Below are positions 45,198 through 55,505 of a stretch of DNA of 64,000 bases, one piece after another (position 1 is the stretch's first letter; each line of letters begins with the position of its first letter). The position numbers were made by a program, and so were the translations under genes. Source of the stretch: an uncultured Legionellales bacterium (GTDB lineage Bacteria; Pseudomonadota; Gammaproteobacteria; UBA1113); contig CAMFJL010000007.1 in the NCBI GenBank assembly GCA_945957175.1, positions 41,555-105,554 on the forward strand. Direction: 5' to 3'. The notes under the pieces are model-generated. The model ran no database searches and was not told the DNA's origin. It saw only the letters and a list, made by a program, of their open reading frames with translations.

Positions 45198-46034
45198 ATG
45201 GACACTATCAACCAACAAACCTATGCTGTACAACAGCCCTTGACCACTCACTCACAGTTATTGCAGTGGTTACTCAATCCACAATCTTCGAGCTTTTCAC
45301 GTATACAAATTCAAGAAATTGATTGGCACCACTTGCTGAATTATTACCTGAACGCCGATAATGAAGAGCGCTATGATGTGCTTGTGGATTACTTATGCCG
45401 AAATGATTATCAGCAGCTATGCAATCATGCGCTGCTACCCTTGATCTACCATCGTCTGTTACCGATGATATTGAGTGTTTGTCATTCAAGTACATCGACC
45501 TCATCGACAATAAATGATATTGCAAATAAGCGATTATTAACCCTGTCTCAATTATTGGCAAGACAGCCTTTCCTCATGAAAACGCACTTTCATAATTCAC
45601 CGAAGGCACTTGTCAATATATTTAATTTATTACGACAATGGGAGCAGACTTCAATGACCCCCACTGTTTTTAATACAGTGCGTGTGCTTTTGTTTGATCT
45701 GACCTTATCCGTTTACTTACAATTACCACGTAAACCAGCCTATCGCTTTGCTATGTTAGAATTGCGAACATTGCTGCTTCGTTCGTTCAGGGAGATTTAC
45801 GCCTTAGTTTTAACAGATGCGCAGTTAGCTGAGAGACAGCTCCCTTGTCTTCACTACTTTAAAACCATACAACAACGCCAACAATTGTTTGAGCTTATTG
45901 AAAATCGACAATTACGTGAAAACTTACAGCAAGAAAATGACGGTAATGAACGAGAACGTGGGATTCCTGGACTTAGGGCTGAAGAACCCTGTATTTCTCG
46001 GGAGATAAACGGACTGATGCGATCTTGGTTCTGA
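45198..46034 (+). CDS. Helical protein of unknown function, 278 aa
   Basis: Start MDTINQQTYAV at 45198, chosen because AGGAGG lies nine bases upstream; an in-frame start at 45171 precedes that site. The protein is Leu/Gln/Arg-rich and almost entirely alpha-helical, with no signal peptide or membrane span. The C-terminal 40 residues are rich in Glu/Asn/Arg (ENLQQENDGNERERG), a composition somewhat like type IV effector tails. No family recognised. It stands alone between two terminators. Confidence 0.6.
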   Translation: MDTINQQTYAVQQPLTTHSQLLQWLLNPQSSSFSRIQIQEIDWHHLLNYYLNADNEERYDVLVDYLCRNDYQQLCNHALLPLIYHRLLPMILSVCHSSTSTSSTINDIANKRLLTLSQLLARQPFLMKTHFHNSPKALVNIFNLLRQWEQTSMTPTVFNTVRVLLFDLTLSVYLQLPRKPAYRFAMLELRTLLLRSFREIYALVLTDAQLAERQLPCLHYFKTIQQRQQLFELIENRQLRENLQQENDGNERERGIPGLRAEEPCISREINGLMRSWF

Positions 46035-46081
46035 TGTATCTATCGTCTTTAATGTGAAAAAATCATAGATGTGCGTTTTAA

Positions 46082-46102
46082 GGGCCGGTTTTGTGCCGGC
46101 CC
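46082..46102. terminator. GC-rich hairpin between convergent genes
   Basis: GGGCCGG and CCGGCCC form a perfect 7-bp stem around TTTTGTG. No T-run; probably a shared terminator for the unknown gene and the peroxiredoxin. Confidence 0.5.
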
Positions 46103-46144
46103 GGTCTCAGCGCGTGATAAGAGCTGGACTCTTACACATATACC

Positions 46145-46750
46145 TTAAAGATCGCCCGCATTATTAGCAAGGTAGCTAGCAACACCATCTTTAGTCGCTT
46201 TCATGGCTGTTTGGCCTTTTTGCCAACCCGCAGGACACACTTCACCATGCTCTTCTGTGAACTGCAAAGCATCTACGAGTCGTAGCAATTCATCCATATT
46301 ACGACCAATCGGTAAATCATTAACCACTTGGGCTCTGACAATACCTTGCCTATCAATAATAAAAGCACCTCGTAACGCAACGTGAGCTGAAGGGTGCTCA
46401 ACGCCAAAGGCTTGAGCAATACCATGGCTTAAATCAGCGACCATGGTGTAACGTACAGGTCCAATACCGCCGTCGTTAATTGCAGTATTACGCCATGCAC
46501 TATGGGTAAAATGCGAATCGATAGAAACAGCAATGACTTCGACTTTACGTTGTTGAAACTCTTCAACGCGATTATCAAGCGCAATAAGTTCCGATGGACA
46601 TACAAATGTAAAATCTAAAGGATAAAAGAAAACCAGCGCATACTTGTTATCAATTTCTTTATGAAAATGATATTGGCTTACAATTTCACCATTGCCAAGA
46701 ACTGCAGCAGCTGTAAAATCAGGGACTTTGCGACCAACTAAAACGCTCAT
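46145..46750 (-). CDS. Typical 2-Cys peroxiredoxin (AhpC/Prx1 type)
   Basis: A 201-aa protein from MSVLVGRKVPDFTAAAV, with GAGAGG eight bases upstream. Peroxidatic Cys in FTFVCPSELIAL (about residue 51) and resolving Cys in EVCPAGWQKG (about 172). It reduces peroxides in the cytoplasm. AhpF is not adjacent, so reduction is probably by thioredoxin or AhpD-type partners. Monocistronic. Confidence 0.93.
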   Translation of the reverse strand: MSVLVGRKVPDFTAAAVLGNGEIVSQYHFHKEIDNKYALVFFYPLDFTFVCPSELIALDNRVEEFQQRKVEVIAVSIDSHFTHSAWRNTAINDGGIGPVRYTMVADLSHGIAQAFGVEHPSAHVALRGAFIIDRQGIVRAQVVNDLPIGRNMDELLRLVDALQFTEEHGEVCPAGWQKGQTAMKATKDGVASYLANNAGDL

Positions 46751-46933
46751 AAACAAAACCTCTCTCAAAAAAACTAGACTTGCAGTTTGGCTTAAATCAT
46801 CTGGCATGTCAACCAACGAGTGCATCACTGATATTTTATACTAAAACTGAACAGACTCACTCAGTCCACATGACGCACTTTTAAAAACGCCTTTCGAGGT
46901 CTCAGATGATTGATATGGGTTTAAAGGACAGCG

Positions 46934-47158
46934 TTATACGTTGTCCTCAACATCAGAAGAGTCTGATTCTGTCGTGGTTCCATGTGTTTTCAATTTTTCT
47001 TGCTGTATACGCAAGTAAATTTCTTCACGGTGTACGGATACTTCTTTGGGTGCATTCACACCAATTCGCACTTGGTTACCTTTGACACCGAGTACCGTTA
47101 CCGTTACGTTGTCGCCTATAATCAGTGTTTCACCAACGCGACGTGTTAATATTAACAT
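46934..47158 (-). CDS. csrA: Carbon storage/translation regulator CsrA
   Basis: A 74-aa protein: [34 protein letters not shown] and [15 protein letters not shown], with the RNA-binding L4/R44 surfaces conserved and an acidic tail. The start at 47158 is set by the canonical opening and by AGGAGGT six bases upstream. The leader contains two GGA motifs (AAAGGAGG and ATGGAAATG) over the ribosome site, compatible with autorepression. CsrA controls the replicative/transmissive switch in Legionella. Its antagonist-RNA activator family member is at 58026-58676. Confidence 0.96.
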   Translation of the reverse strand: MLILTRRVGETLIIGDNVTVTVLGVKGNQVRIGVNAPKEVSVHREEIYLRIQQEKLKTHGTTTESDSSDVEDNV

Positions 47159-47182
47159 TTCCATACCTCCTTTCTTATCCAT

Positions 47183-47587
47183 ACGGCATGTATCATACTC
47201 ACATCCTTAAAGTATAGACGCGAATAAGGCATCAGTACTTCAATCAGCTTCTTCATGATAACAAGTGCGTATACACAAGGGTTTCATCACAATACACTTT
47301 GCTTCACAGCAAGTTTTACCAAACATAAAAGGGTATCCGCTATCGAGTAGATGGCCTTATGGCACGAGTCTGCTTGCTGATAACGGTATCCAAACGGTTG
47401 TCTTGCCAATCATATCAAGCAGCCATGAGAGTCGTGAATGCTTAGGCTCCACCATCAGGATACTTTGGATATATCTGGATAGACTTACGGGATCATACCG
47501 TATTTTCCTTAACACTTCATTAAGGCTTTAAAGGCATTGACTTTTTATTCTCACAAATGCGATTTTTATGTGTCAGTCGGTGATACA
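47183..47587. other. 405-bp region without a supported gene between csrA and lysC
   Basis: No tRNA-Ser (found next to csrA/rsmA in some gammaproteobacteria) is recognisable. An 88-codon frame at 47265-47531 begins with GTG and lacks a ribosome site, so it is not called. Promoter and leader sequences of csrA must be here. Nothing else seen. Confidence 0.5.
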
Positions 47588-48826
47588 TCAAGACAAATGC
47601 ACTTCGTCAGGATATTTAGCTAGCTCAAACCCTTCATGTAAAATACGAACAGCAAGCTCGCCATACTTTTCATCCATCACCACAGATATTTTAATTTCAC
47701 CGGTGCTTATCAACTGTAGATGAATACTCTCATTCGCCAGTAGTGAGAACATACGTTCCGCAATCCATGGATGTGAGCGTAATCCGACGCCGACCAACGT
47801 GACTTTAGCGATTTGTTGATCGCCACGGACTTCTCTTGCGTTTAATGTTTTAGCGCATTCTTCAAACAAAGAAAAGGCTGTGAGATAGTCCTGACGCGGC
47901 ACCGTGCAAGTAAAATCAATCAGGCCGTCAATACCACATTGTTGCATCATCAAATCCATATCAATTCCGGCATCCCCCAGCGCCTTAGTCACAGTTGCAG
48001 CAATGCTTGGATGGTCTGGCATGCCACGCATACACAATTTGGCTTCTTTTTGACTGAATGCAATACCTGAAACAACAGCCTGTTCCATAAGTGGAGAATC
48101 CTCAAATGTAATGAGTGTACCTGGACCTTCAACAAAGGAAGATAGCACCCGTAAATTAACGTGATATTTACCTACAAATTCAACCGAACGTTTTTGCAAC
48201 ACTTTGGCCCCCAGACTAGTGAGCTCCATCATTTCTGCAAAGGTAATCGATGCAAGACGTCTAGCATCTGCAACAATACGTGGATCAGCTGTATAAATGC
48301 CATCAACATCCGTATAAATTTGGCACTCTTCAGCACACAGTGCAGCCGCTAAGGCTACCGCTGTCGTATCAGAGCCGCCACGGCCTAATACTGTGATATC
48401 ACCTTGTTCAGTGATACCTTGAAAGCCAGCCACAATAGGGACTTTTCCCTCAGCTAATGCACATTGTAAGCTCTGCGTATGAATATCTAAGATTCTAGCT
48501 TTATCGAAATCGGTATCAGTTACGATACCCGCTTGCCATCCTGTATAAGAAAAAGCAGGGATACCGCGATGTTGTAAATGTAACGCTAATAAAGCCATAC
48601 TGACTTGCTCGCCCGTGCTTGCGATCACCGCAAGCTCACGGGGATGTGGTTTTGGGCTTGCAAGCGCTGCAAGTGCGAGCAGCTTATCGGTATCACCACT
48701 CATGGCAGAAACGACAATGACCTGCAGTTCACCTGCTTGATAGGACTTTACGACATGATTGGCAATTTGTTTAATCCGATCTAAGCTACCAACCGAGGTA
48801 CCACCAAACTTTTTAACAACTAACAC
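47588..48826 (-). CDS. lysC: Aspartokinase
   Basis: A 412-aa monofunctional aspartate kinase: VKKFGGTSVGSLDRI, FQGITEQGDITVLGRGGSDTTAVALAAAL, EIYTDVDGIYTADPRI-like motif (QIYTDVDGIYTADPR) and two C-terminal ACT domains (about 265-405) for Lys/Thr feedback. It begins with GTG; an ATG seven bases upstream is in another frame. First step of Lys/Met/Thr and diaminopimelate synthesis. Eleven bases after alaS, the conserved alaS-lysC-csrA order. Confidence 0.95.
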   Translation of the reverse strand: MLVVKKFGGTSVGSLDRIKQIANHVVKSYQAGELQVIVVSAMSGDTDKLLALAALASPKPHPRELAVIASTGEQVSMALLALHLQHRGIPAFSYTGWQAGIVTDTDFDKARILDIHTQSLQCALAEGKVPIVAGFQGITEQGDITVLGRGGSDTTAVALAAALCAEECQIYTDVDGIYTADPRIVADARRLASITFAEMMELTSLGAKVLQKRSVEFVGKYHVNLRVLSSFVEGPGTLITFEDSPLMEQAVVSGIAFSQKEAKLCMRGMPDHPSIAATVTKALGDAGIDMDLMMQQCGIDGLIDFTCTVPRQDYLTAFSLFEECAKTLNAREVRGDQQIAKVTLVGVGLRSHPWIAERMFSLLANESIHLQLISTGEIKISVVMDEKYGELAVRILHEGFELAKYPDEVHLS

Positions 48827-48837
48827 CCTTCATTTCC

Positions 48838-51459
48838 TTATACCCTTAAGCTTTCTTGTATATGTTTATCCATATCGTGCAAAAGCTTGTCGACATGGCT
48901 TACATCTGTGCCTGAACCTTGTGCCAGTTCCGCACGTCCGCCCCCTTTACCTGAAACATAGCTTGCAGCAAAGCTCACAAGCGCCTGTGCTGATAGTTTA
49001 TTTTTAAGCGCATTGCCTGCGGCTGCAACATAATGAATTCGCCCCTGGCTAAGACAGACTAAGAAAATAAGGCTATGTTCACCCAAACGTTGACAAAGCT
49101 GCGTTGCTGCAAGTTTCAGTAGCTTCTCATCCCAATCATCACAACGCAACACTAAGGTATGGTAAATACCTGTCTTTTTTAACTGTGTCGCTATCAGCTT
49201 TTCAAGGGTTGCTGCAAGTTGTTGTTGCTGTAATTGTGCTAACCGTTGCTCTAATGTTTTTAACTCGATTTGTTGTTGTTTTACACGCTCAAGCAATTGT
49301 GGTGTTGCTATCTTGAGTTGCTCACTTAAGGTATCTAGTAAAGCTGTTTGTTGCTGAGTAAATGCTATGGCGGCATCACCTGTAAGCGCTTCGATACGAC
49401 GAATACCTGCGGCGATGCCTGATTCGCTTACAATTTTGAAAAGGCCAATATCGCCAGTTCGTGCTACGTGTGTACCACCACAAAGCTCATGAGATAGGTC
49501 GCCCATCGCAATGGAGCGTACCACATCGGTGTATTTCTCACCGAATAAAGCTTTGGCACCCGCAGCAATAGCTTCTTTATAGGAACCCACGGCTGTTTTT
49601 GCTTCAACGTTAGCTCGAATGTATTGATTGACCATGTTCTCAATCGTAAAACGCTGTGCTTGTGTGAGTGGCTTATTGTAAGAAAAGTCAAAACGTAATC
49701 TATCTGGCGCTACAAGTGAACCTTTTTGTTCGGCGCTATTGTCCAAGACTTTTTGTAAAACACTATGTAACAAGTGTGTTGCTGAGTGATTTGCTCGAGT
49801 TGCCTGGCGGGCCGCTTCATTCACCGTTGCATCAATCGCTTCACCTTTGGCAAAATGTCCTTTATCGACATGTCCGTGATGTAAAATGGCCAGGCCAATT
49901 TTTTTAGTATCTTCAACGATAAAGTGACCCGCAGCGCTTTGAATAACGCCGATGTCACCAACCTGTCCCCCGCTTTCTGCGTAAAACGGCGTTTGTGATA
50001 AAATAAGCGTTGCTTGCTGTCCTGTCTGGACCTTGTCAACAGATATACCATCTACAAAAACATCTACAATATGGCTACTTAATGTTAACTTATCATAACC
50101 TTCAAATGTCGATACTACATCGGTTTGAATCGTGGTTCTATCGGTTTGTGCAAATTGACTGGCTGCCTGGGACTGCAAACGTTGTTGTTCCATCGCTGCT
50201 TCAAAGCCAGCAATGTCTAGTGTTAAATCACGCTCTCTCGCCATATCTGCAGTTAAATCGGGAGGGAAGCCATAGGTATCGTAGAGTTTAAAAATAAGCT
50301 CACCAGATAATTGTTTACCCTCTAGTTCACCGAGTGCTTGTTCAAATAAACGCATACCTTGACTTAAAGTTTTAGCAAACTGCTCTTCTTCTTGAAGCAG
50401 GACACGCTTAATTTTTTCTTGATGCTGACCTAGCTCAGGATAAGCTTGCCCTAAAACTTGCGTCAGTGGTTCAACCAATTGGTAGAAAAACGGTAGTGGG
50501 ATGTTTAATTTATTGCCGTGACGTAAAGCCCTTCGGATAATACGTCGCAGCACATAACCCCTACCCTCATTGCTGGGCAGTACACCATCAACAATGAGAA
50601 AACTACATGCACGAATATGATCAGCAATCACGCGTAAAGATGTATTTTTATTATCATCGATGTGTGCAAGTTTCGCTGCCGCTTGTATGAGTGGTTGAAA
50701 TAGATCCGTATCATAGTTGTTGTGTACGCCTTGCATAACCGCTGTTAAGCGCTCCAAACCCATACCGGTATCAACGGAAGGCTTTGGTAATGCAGTCAAG
50801 GTGCCATCTGCAGCTCTATTGTATTGCATGAATACCAAATTCCAGATTTCGACATAGCGATCGCCATCTTCATCAGGTGAGCCAGGTGGGCCACCTGCAA
50901 TAGCGGGACCATGGTCATAAAAAATTTCAGTACAAGGCCCACAGGGGCCAGTGTCACCCATAGACCAAAAATTGCTGGCTTTACCACAACGCGAAAAACG
51001 TGCTGGACTGACTTTCAGTTCTTCAAGCCAAATAGCTTCTGCTTCGCTATCTTCTTCGTACACAGTCACCCATAATTTATCTGCGGGGATATGTAGAACC
51101 TCGGTTAAGAAGCGCCAGGCATACTGTATGGCTTCACGTTTAAAGTAGTCACCAAAACTAAAGTTACCGAGCATTTCAAAAAAAGTATGATGTCTTGCTG
51201 TATAGCCTACTTGGTCTAAATCATTATGTTTTCCACCAGCGCGCACACAACGCTGCGAGGTTGTTGCACGTTTTCCCATGTCAATAAGACCTAAGAACGC
51301 ATCCTTAAATTGCACCATACCTGCATTAGTGAACAACAAGGTGGCATCACCAAAAGGAACAAGCGAACTGCTTGGCAAAATAGCGTGATCGTATGTTGAA
51401 AAATATTGTAAAAAAGCTTCTCGTAGCGCTTGGCTGCTGGTTAATTTATTTGCTGTCAT
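48838..51459 (-). CDS. alaS: Alanyl-tRNA synthetase
   Basis: About 873 aa, full length. An N-terminal class II core (PSSSLVPFGDATLLFTNAGM, RCVRAGGKHNDLDQVG), the editing domain with RANHSATHLLHSVLQ and CGGTHVARTGDIG (zinc/editing HxxxH...CxxxH) and a C-terminal DHHA1 oligomerisation domain with GKGGGRAELAQGSG. In-frame starts at 51471 (TTG), 51465 and 51459 exist; 51459 is a weak choice. All overlap the end of recX, indicating coupling. Confidence 0.95.
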   Translation of the reverse strand: MTANKLTSSQALREAFLQYFSTYDHAILPSSSLVPFGDATLLFTNAGMVQFKDAFLGLIDMGKRATTSQRCVRAGGKHNDLDQVGYTARHHTFFEMLGNFSFGDYFKREAIQYAWRFLTEVLHIPADKLWVTVYEEDSEAEAIWLEELKVSPARFSRCGKASNFWSMGDTGPCGPCTEIFYDHGPAIAGGPPGSPDEDGDRYVEIWNLVFMQYNRAADGTLTALPKPSVDTGMGLERLTAVMQGVHNNYDTDLFQPLIQAAAKLAHIDDNKNTSLRVIADHIRACSFLIVDGVLPSNEGRGYVLRRIIRRALRHGNKLNIPLPFFYQLVEPLTQVLGQAYPELGQHQEKIKRVLLQEEEQFAKTLSQGMRLFEQALGELEGKQLSGELIFKLYDTYGFPPDLTADMARERDLTLDIAGFEAAMEQQRLQSQAASQFAQTDRTTIQTDVVSTFEGYDKLTLSSHIVDVFVDGISVDKVQTGQQATLILSQTPFYAESGGQVGDIGVIQSAAGHFIVEDTKKIGLAILHHGHVDKGHFAKGEAIDATVNEAARQATRANHSATHLLHSVLQKVLDNSAEQKGSLVAPDRLRFDFSYNKPLTQAQRFTIENMVNQYIRANVEAKTAVGSYKEAIAAGAKALFGEKYTDVVRSIAMGDLSHELCGGTHVARTGDIGLFKIVSESGIAAGIRRIEALTGDAAIAFTQQQTALLDTLSEQLKIATPQLLERVKQQQIELKTLEQRLAQLQQQQLAATLEKLIATQLKKTGIYHTLVLRCDDWDEKLLKLAATQLCQRLGEHSLIFLVCLSQGRIHYVAAAGNALKNKLSAQALVSFAASYVSGKGGGRAELAQGSGTDVSHVDKLLHDMDKHIQESLRV

Positions 51460-51910
51460 ATTCATACTCAACAGGTTCAGTTAAAACAGTTTTGATAAGA
51501 GGCATCGGAAAACCACGTTGCATCAAAAAACGCATTTGTTTGGCTCGCGCATCGGGAGAGGACGGTAAGGCCTTGCCAAAACGTTTGATCCGAGCACGAC
51601 TTGCCTGTGCTTTCCACGCATGTGCATTAAGTGCTTCATCAATTAAAGTTGCATCAACACCGCGCTGCTGCAACTCGTAAGCCAGTTTTCTAGGGCCTAC
51701 ACCCTTATTGGCACGGTATTGACTATAATTTTCGGCGAAACGCGCATCGCTCTGCCAACCCTTATCGATGCATAGCGCCAAAATAGCTTGAATTTGTTCG
51801 GGTTCGCCACCTTTGGCCGTCAATTTTTGGCTAAGCTCCCACACGCTGTAATCGCGTCGCGCTAATAACATTAGGCAATACTGACGTAGGATAGGCAAAT
51901 CAATGTGCAT
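51446..51910 (-). CDS. recX: Regulatory protein RecX
   Basis: A 154-aa protein with tandem three-helix RecX repeats: CLMLLARRDYSVWELSQKLTAKG, ARFAENYSQYRANKGVGPRKLAYELQQRGV and KQMRFLMQRGFPM. It binds inside RecA filaments and inhibits them. ATG 51910 is preferred to the GTG at 51916. It lies 72 bp after recA, the usual order. Confidence 0.92.
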   Translation of the reverse strand: MHIDLPILRQYCLMLLARRDYSVWELSQKLTAKGGEPEQIQAILALCIDKGWQSDARFAENYSQYRANKGVGPRKLAYELQQRGVDATLIDEALNAHAWKAQASRARIKRFGKALPSSPDARAKQMRFLMQRGFPMPLIKTVLTEPVEYEYDSK

Positions 51911-51982
51911 AATCACTCACAATCTCTTTGCAAGAATACAGCTTTGAACGTTGACGAGCAAGCATTCAAAGCTGTTTACTGA

Positions 51983-53044
51983 TTACTCGTCAATGTCAGC
52001 TAAGTCATCGACTGTTTGGCTGCGCTTGACTGGTGCTTTGATTTCTTGGGCGCGAATTTTAGCTTCAAGTTCTTGCGCTATCTCGGGGCGATCTTTAAGA
52101 AATTGACGCACATTTTCTTTACCTTGACCAATTTTTTCACCTTGATAGCTATACCATGCACCGGCTTTATCAATAAGATTCAGCTTGACGGCTAACTCAA
52201 TCACTTCGCTTTCCCTTGAAATACCTTCGCCATATAAAATATCAAATAAAGCTTCTTTAAAAGGTGGCGCAACTTTGTTTTTAACAACTTTAACGCGTGT
52301 TTCACTACCGATAACTTCATCGCCTTTTTTGATGGCGCCAATACGACGAATATCCAAACGAACGGACGCATAGAATTTAAGTGCATTACCGCCAGTTGTT
52401 GTTTCTGGACTACCAAACATAACGCCAATTTTCATACGGATTTGGTTAATAAAAATGACTAGCGTATTGGAGCGTTTGATATTAGCTGTGAGCTTACGTA
52501 AAGCTTGCGACATAAGTCGTGCTTGTAAACCCATGTGTTGGTCACCCATTTCACCTTCAATTTCAGCTTTAGGTGTCAAGGCAGCGACAGAGTCAACGAC
52601 AACAATATCAACAGCTGCAGAACGCACGAGCATATCTGCGATTTCTAAGGCTTGCTCACCTGTGTCAGGTTGTGATACTAATAAATCATCCACTTTGACG
52701 CCAAGCTTTTCAGCATAGCTCGTATCTAGCGCATGTTCAGCATCAATAAAAGCCGCAACACCACCTAATTTTTGCATCTCCGCAATCACTTGCAAGGTAA
52801 GTGTTGTTTTACCAGAAGACTCCGGGCCATAAATTTCAACAATACGCCCACGAGGCAAACCACCGCCAGTTGCAAGATCAAGCCCTAAAGAGCCTGTTGA
52901 AACAAATTCAACATCCACCGCATTTTGATCATTCATACGCATGATGGAACCTTTGCCAAATTGGCGCTCAATTTGACCCAACGCAGCTTCAAGGGCTTTC
53001 ATGCGATTTGGGTCGATAGTCGTTGGACTGGCTTTAGTAGACAT
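51983..53044 (-). CDS. recA: Recombinase RecA
   Basis: A 353-aa complete RecA: Walker A GPESSGKT, Walker [16 protein letters not shown], the MSQALRKL and [14 protein letters not shown] (L2) segments, and [20 protein letters not shown]. The acidic tail DDLADIDE is typical. It drives homologous recombination and DNA repair. No E. coli-type LexA box was seen in the upstream 200 bp, in line with Legionella lacking a classic SOS regulon. Confidence 0.98.
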   Translation of the reverse strand: MSTKASPTTIDPNRMKALEAALGQIERQFGKGSIMRMNDQNAVDVEFVSTGSLGLDLATGGGLPRGRIVEIYGPESSGKTTLTLQVIAEMQKLGGVAAFIDAEHALDTSYAEKLGVKVDDLLVSQPDTGEQALEIADMLVRSAAVDIVVVDSVAALTPKAEIEGEMGDQHMGLQARLMSQALRKLTANIKRSNTLVIFINQIRMKIGVMFGSPETTTGGNALKFYASVRLDIRRIGAIKKGDEVIGSETRVKVVKNKVAPPFKEALFDILYGEGISRESEVIELAVKLNLIDKAGAWYSYQGEKIGQGKENVRQFLKDRPEIAQELEAKIRAQEIKAPVKRSQTVDDLADIDE

Positions 53045-53134
53045 AATGAAGAACCTCGTGGTAAAAAGTTAGTAATCTGCGTGCGAATTAAGACCGATAT
53101 TATTCCACACTTTAGACATCTTCGCAAAAGCGAC

Positions 53135-53162
53135 GAGTACCTAAGCGATGGCTTAGGTACTC
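53135..53162. other. Perfect 12-bp inverted repeat between divergent recA and rimK
   Basis: GAGTACCTAAGC and GCTTAGGTACTC flank the loop GATG. Lying between divergent genes it cannot be a normal terminator for either; it may be an operator or a hairpin in the recA leader. Confidence 0.55.
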
Positions 53163-53240
53163 ACGAATGATTGCAATTTCGTCAAAATCGATTAATCTAT
53201 CCGACATGAACAACATTAACACCCCTACTTTGAAGCCACT

Positions 53241-54143
53241 ATGAAAATTGCTATTTTATCGCGCAACCCCAAGCTCTACTCGACTCGCCGGCTCGAAGAA
53301 GCTGCTCGCAATCGAGGACACGAAGTTATCATCATTGATGCGCTACATTGCAGCATGAATTTAGGGGCAAAACAGCCTATTATTTATTATCATGGACAAC
53401 AACTGAGCGATATTGATGCGGTCATCCCTCGTATTGGTGCATCAATTCCTTTTTACGGTACCGCTGTTGTACGACAGTTCGAAATGATGGGTGTTTATTG
53501 TCTAAATGAATCCATTGGTATTACACGTGCACGCGATAAATTACGTAGCTTACAATTGCTTTCCAGACGTGGCGTAGGTATGCCTATCACGGTCTGTGCC
53601 CACACACCTGATGCCGTTTCTGGCTTAATTGATATGGTGGGCGGTCCACCCTTAGTGATTAAACTGCTCGAAGGTACGCAAGGATTAGGCGTTGTGCTTG
53701 CAGACACGCGCCAAGCGGCTGAGAGTGTTATCGATGCTTTTTTTGGTCTGAAAGCCAATATTCTCGTGCAAGAATATATCAAAGAATCTAAAGGCGCTGA
53801 TATTCGTTGTTTTGTCATCGGCAATAAAGTGGTGGCATCCATGCGGCGTCAAGCAAAAGAAGGCGAATTTCGCTCCAACTTACACCGAGGGGGACTAGCC
53901 ACAACAGTGAGGATTACCCCAGAAGAGCGTGCAACAGCTGTGCGTGCAGCTAAAATTATTGGCCTAAATGTTGCTGGTGTAGATTTACTCCGATCAGCAC
54001 GAGGTCCATTGGTGATGGAAGTTAACGCCTCACCGGGTCTCGAAGGTATCGAAAATTGTTCTCAAAAAGATGTCGCGAATCTTATCATTGCCCATATTGA
54101 ACAACATGTAGGCCAGCATCGCGATAGTAAACACAAAGGCTAA
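53241..54143 (+). CDS. rimK: RimK-type ATP-grasp ligase (ribosomal S6 modification protein)
   Basis: A 300-aa protein: [68 protein letters not shown] and [14 protein letters not shown] (metal site). RimK adds glutamates to ribosomal protein S6. The 5' end is complete. A TTGCAA-N16-TAATCT promoter candidate is at about 53171-53198. Followed after six bases by xseA. Confidence 0.93.
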   Translation: MKIAILSRNPKLYSTRRLEEAARNRGHEVIIIDALHCSMNLGAKQPIIYYHGQQLSDIDAVIPRIGASIPFYGTAVVRQFEMMGVYCLNESIGITRARDKLRSLQLLSRRGVGMPITVCAHTPDAVSGLIDMVGGPPLVIKLLEGTQGLGVVLADTRQAAESVIDAFFGLKANILVQEYIKESKGADIRCFVIGNKVVASMRRQAKEGEFRSNLHRGGLATTVRITPEERATAVRAAKIIGLNVAGVDLLRSARGPLVMEVNASPGLEGIENCSQKDVANLIIAHIEQHVGQHRDSKHKG

Positions 54144-54149
54144 ATACAC

Positions 54150-55496
54150 ATGACGATGACGACCGCTCCAGCTTGTTTAAGTGTCAGCGCACTCAATCGC
54201 CTTGTGAAAACATGCTTAGAGACAAACTTTCCAGCCATCTGGTTAGAAGGGGAAGTATCTAACTTTAAACATTACCCCTCGGGTCATATGTATTTTAAGC
54301 TAAAAGATAAAGATGCCCAGGTAAATTGTGTCTTTTTTGCGGGTGCCAATCGCCTCTGTCGCTTTAAGCTAGAAGATGGTCTTCATATTCGGGTGCGTGC
54401 AAAAATTAGTTTGTACCCTGAGCGCGGTGATTATCAATTGATTATTGATGTTGCAGAGGCTGCAGGCGATGGCGCTTTACGTCTAGCTTTTGAACGTTTA
54501 CAAGCCAAACTGCGTGAAGAAGGATTATTTGATGCCAGCCGCAAGCGCCCGCTCCCAGCCTTATCTCGCACTGTTGGACTCATTACGTCAACACAAGGTG
54601 CTGTCGTCAAAGATATGGTAACAACGTTAAAGCGTCGTTTTCCTGCTATCGGTATCATTATCTATCCTGCGCAAGTGCAAGGGCTTGCCGCGGTACCTTC
54701 CCTTGTGATGGCCATTCAAACGGCGAATTTACGTATGGAGTGTGATGTGCTTATTGTTGCGCGTGGTGGCGGTTCTCTCGAAGATTTACAAGCTTTCAAC
54801 GATGAACAAGTTGCACGCGCCATAGCGCACGCTTCATTGCCTATCATTAGCGCGGTAGGCCACGAAACAGATGTGACCATTGCAGATTTGGTTGCAGACT
54901 TGCGTGCGCCAACACCTACCGCAGCAGCTGAATTAGTCAGCCCACAGGTCACGGAATGGCTGGCCAATATTCAAGCAATGCAAGTTAAACTCATCAAAGC
55001 ATTGACACAACAATTACGTAGCCTGGCAGTTAACCTTTCACATATGCAGGCAAGACTTAAGCATCCAGGGCAACGACTTTTAGAACAGGGTCAGCAGCTC
55101 GATCAGTTTTGGCAACGTTTGTGCCAAGCGTGGCAATTATCCGCACATCGCTGGCAACTTGCATTAGTTCAGCAGCAACATGCATTACAACATCTGAGCC
55201 CACAAACACAATTAGAAACCCTACAGCAACAATTGCAAGGACATTTACAGCAACTGAAACATCATATGCTTGCACGTTGCCAACAATATCGATTGATGTG
55301 GGAAGGTAAAGTTGCAGAACTTGATGTGTTAAGCCCCTTGCAAACCTTAGCGCGTGGCTATAGCATTACCACAGACGCTGCGAGTGGTAAGGTGATTACC
55401 TCGAGTGAACAAGTTAGCGCTGGCCAAGCCCTGCAAATCCGCTTAGCTAAAGGTGCAGTTTCCTGTCATGTTGACACCCTCACATCATTGTCATAG
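54150..55496 (+). CDS. xseA: Exodeoxyribonuclease VII large subunit
   Basis: A 448-aa protein: an N-terminal OB fold (IWLEGEVSNFKHYPSGHMYF), the catalytic core with LITSTQGAVVKDM, ARGGGSLEDLQAFNDE and GHETDVTIADLVADLRAPTPTAAAE, and a long Gln/Leu-rich coiled coil (about 275-390) leading to LARGYSITTD. It degrades single-stranded DNA with the small subunit XseB, which is not in the window. The coiled coil is unusually Gln/His-rich. Confidence 0.95.
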   Translation: MTMTTAPACLSVSALNRLVKTCLETNFPAIWLEGEVSNFKHYPSGHMYFKLKDKDAQVNCVFFAGANRLCRFKLEDGLHIRVRAKISLYPERGDYQLIIDVAEAAGDGALRLAFERLQAKLREEGLFDASRKRPLPALSRTVGLITSTQGAVVKDMVTTLKRRFPAIGIIIYPAQVQGLAAVPSLVMAIQTANLRMECDVLIVARGGGSLEDLQAFNDEQVARAIAHASLPIISAVGHETDVTIADLVADLRAPTPTAAAELVSPQVTEWLANIQAMQVKLIKALTQQLRSLAVNLSHMQARLKHPGQRLLEQGQQLDQFWQRLCQAWQLSAHRWQLALVQQQHALQHLSPQTQLETLQQQLQGHLQQLKHHMLARCQQYRLMWEGKVAELDVLSPLQTLARGYSITTDAASGKVITSSEQVSAGQALQIRLAKGAVSCHVDTLTSLS

Positions 55497-55505
55497 GAGA
55501 AGAGA

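Noticed and set aside
47265..47531. 88-codon frame between csrA and lysC
   Set aside because: Begins with GTG, no Shine-Dalgarno, no recognisable composition or domain.
47183..47587. Search for tRNA-Ser next to csrA
   Set aside because: No cloverleaf or T-loop signature found on either strand.
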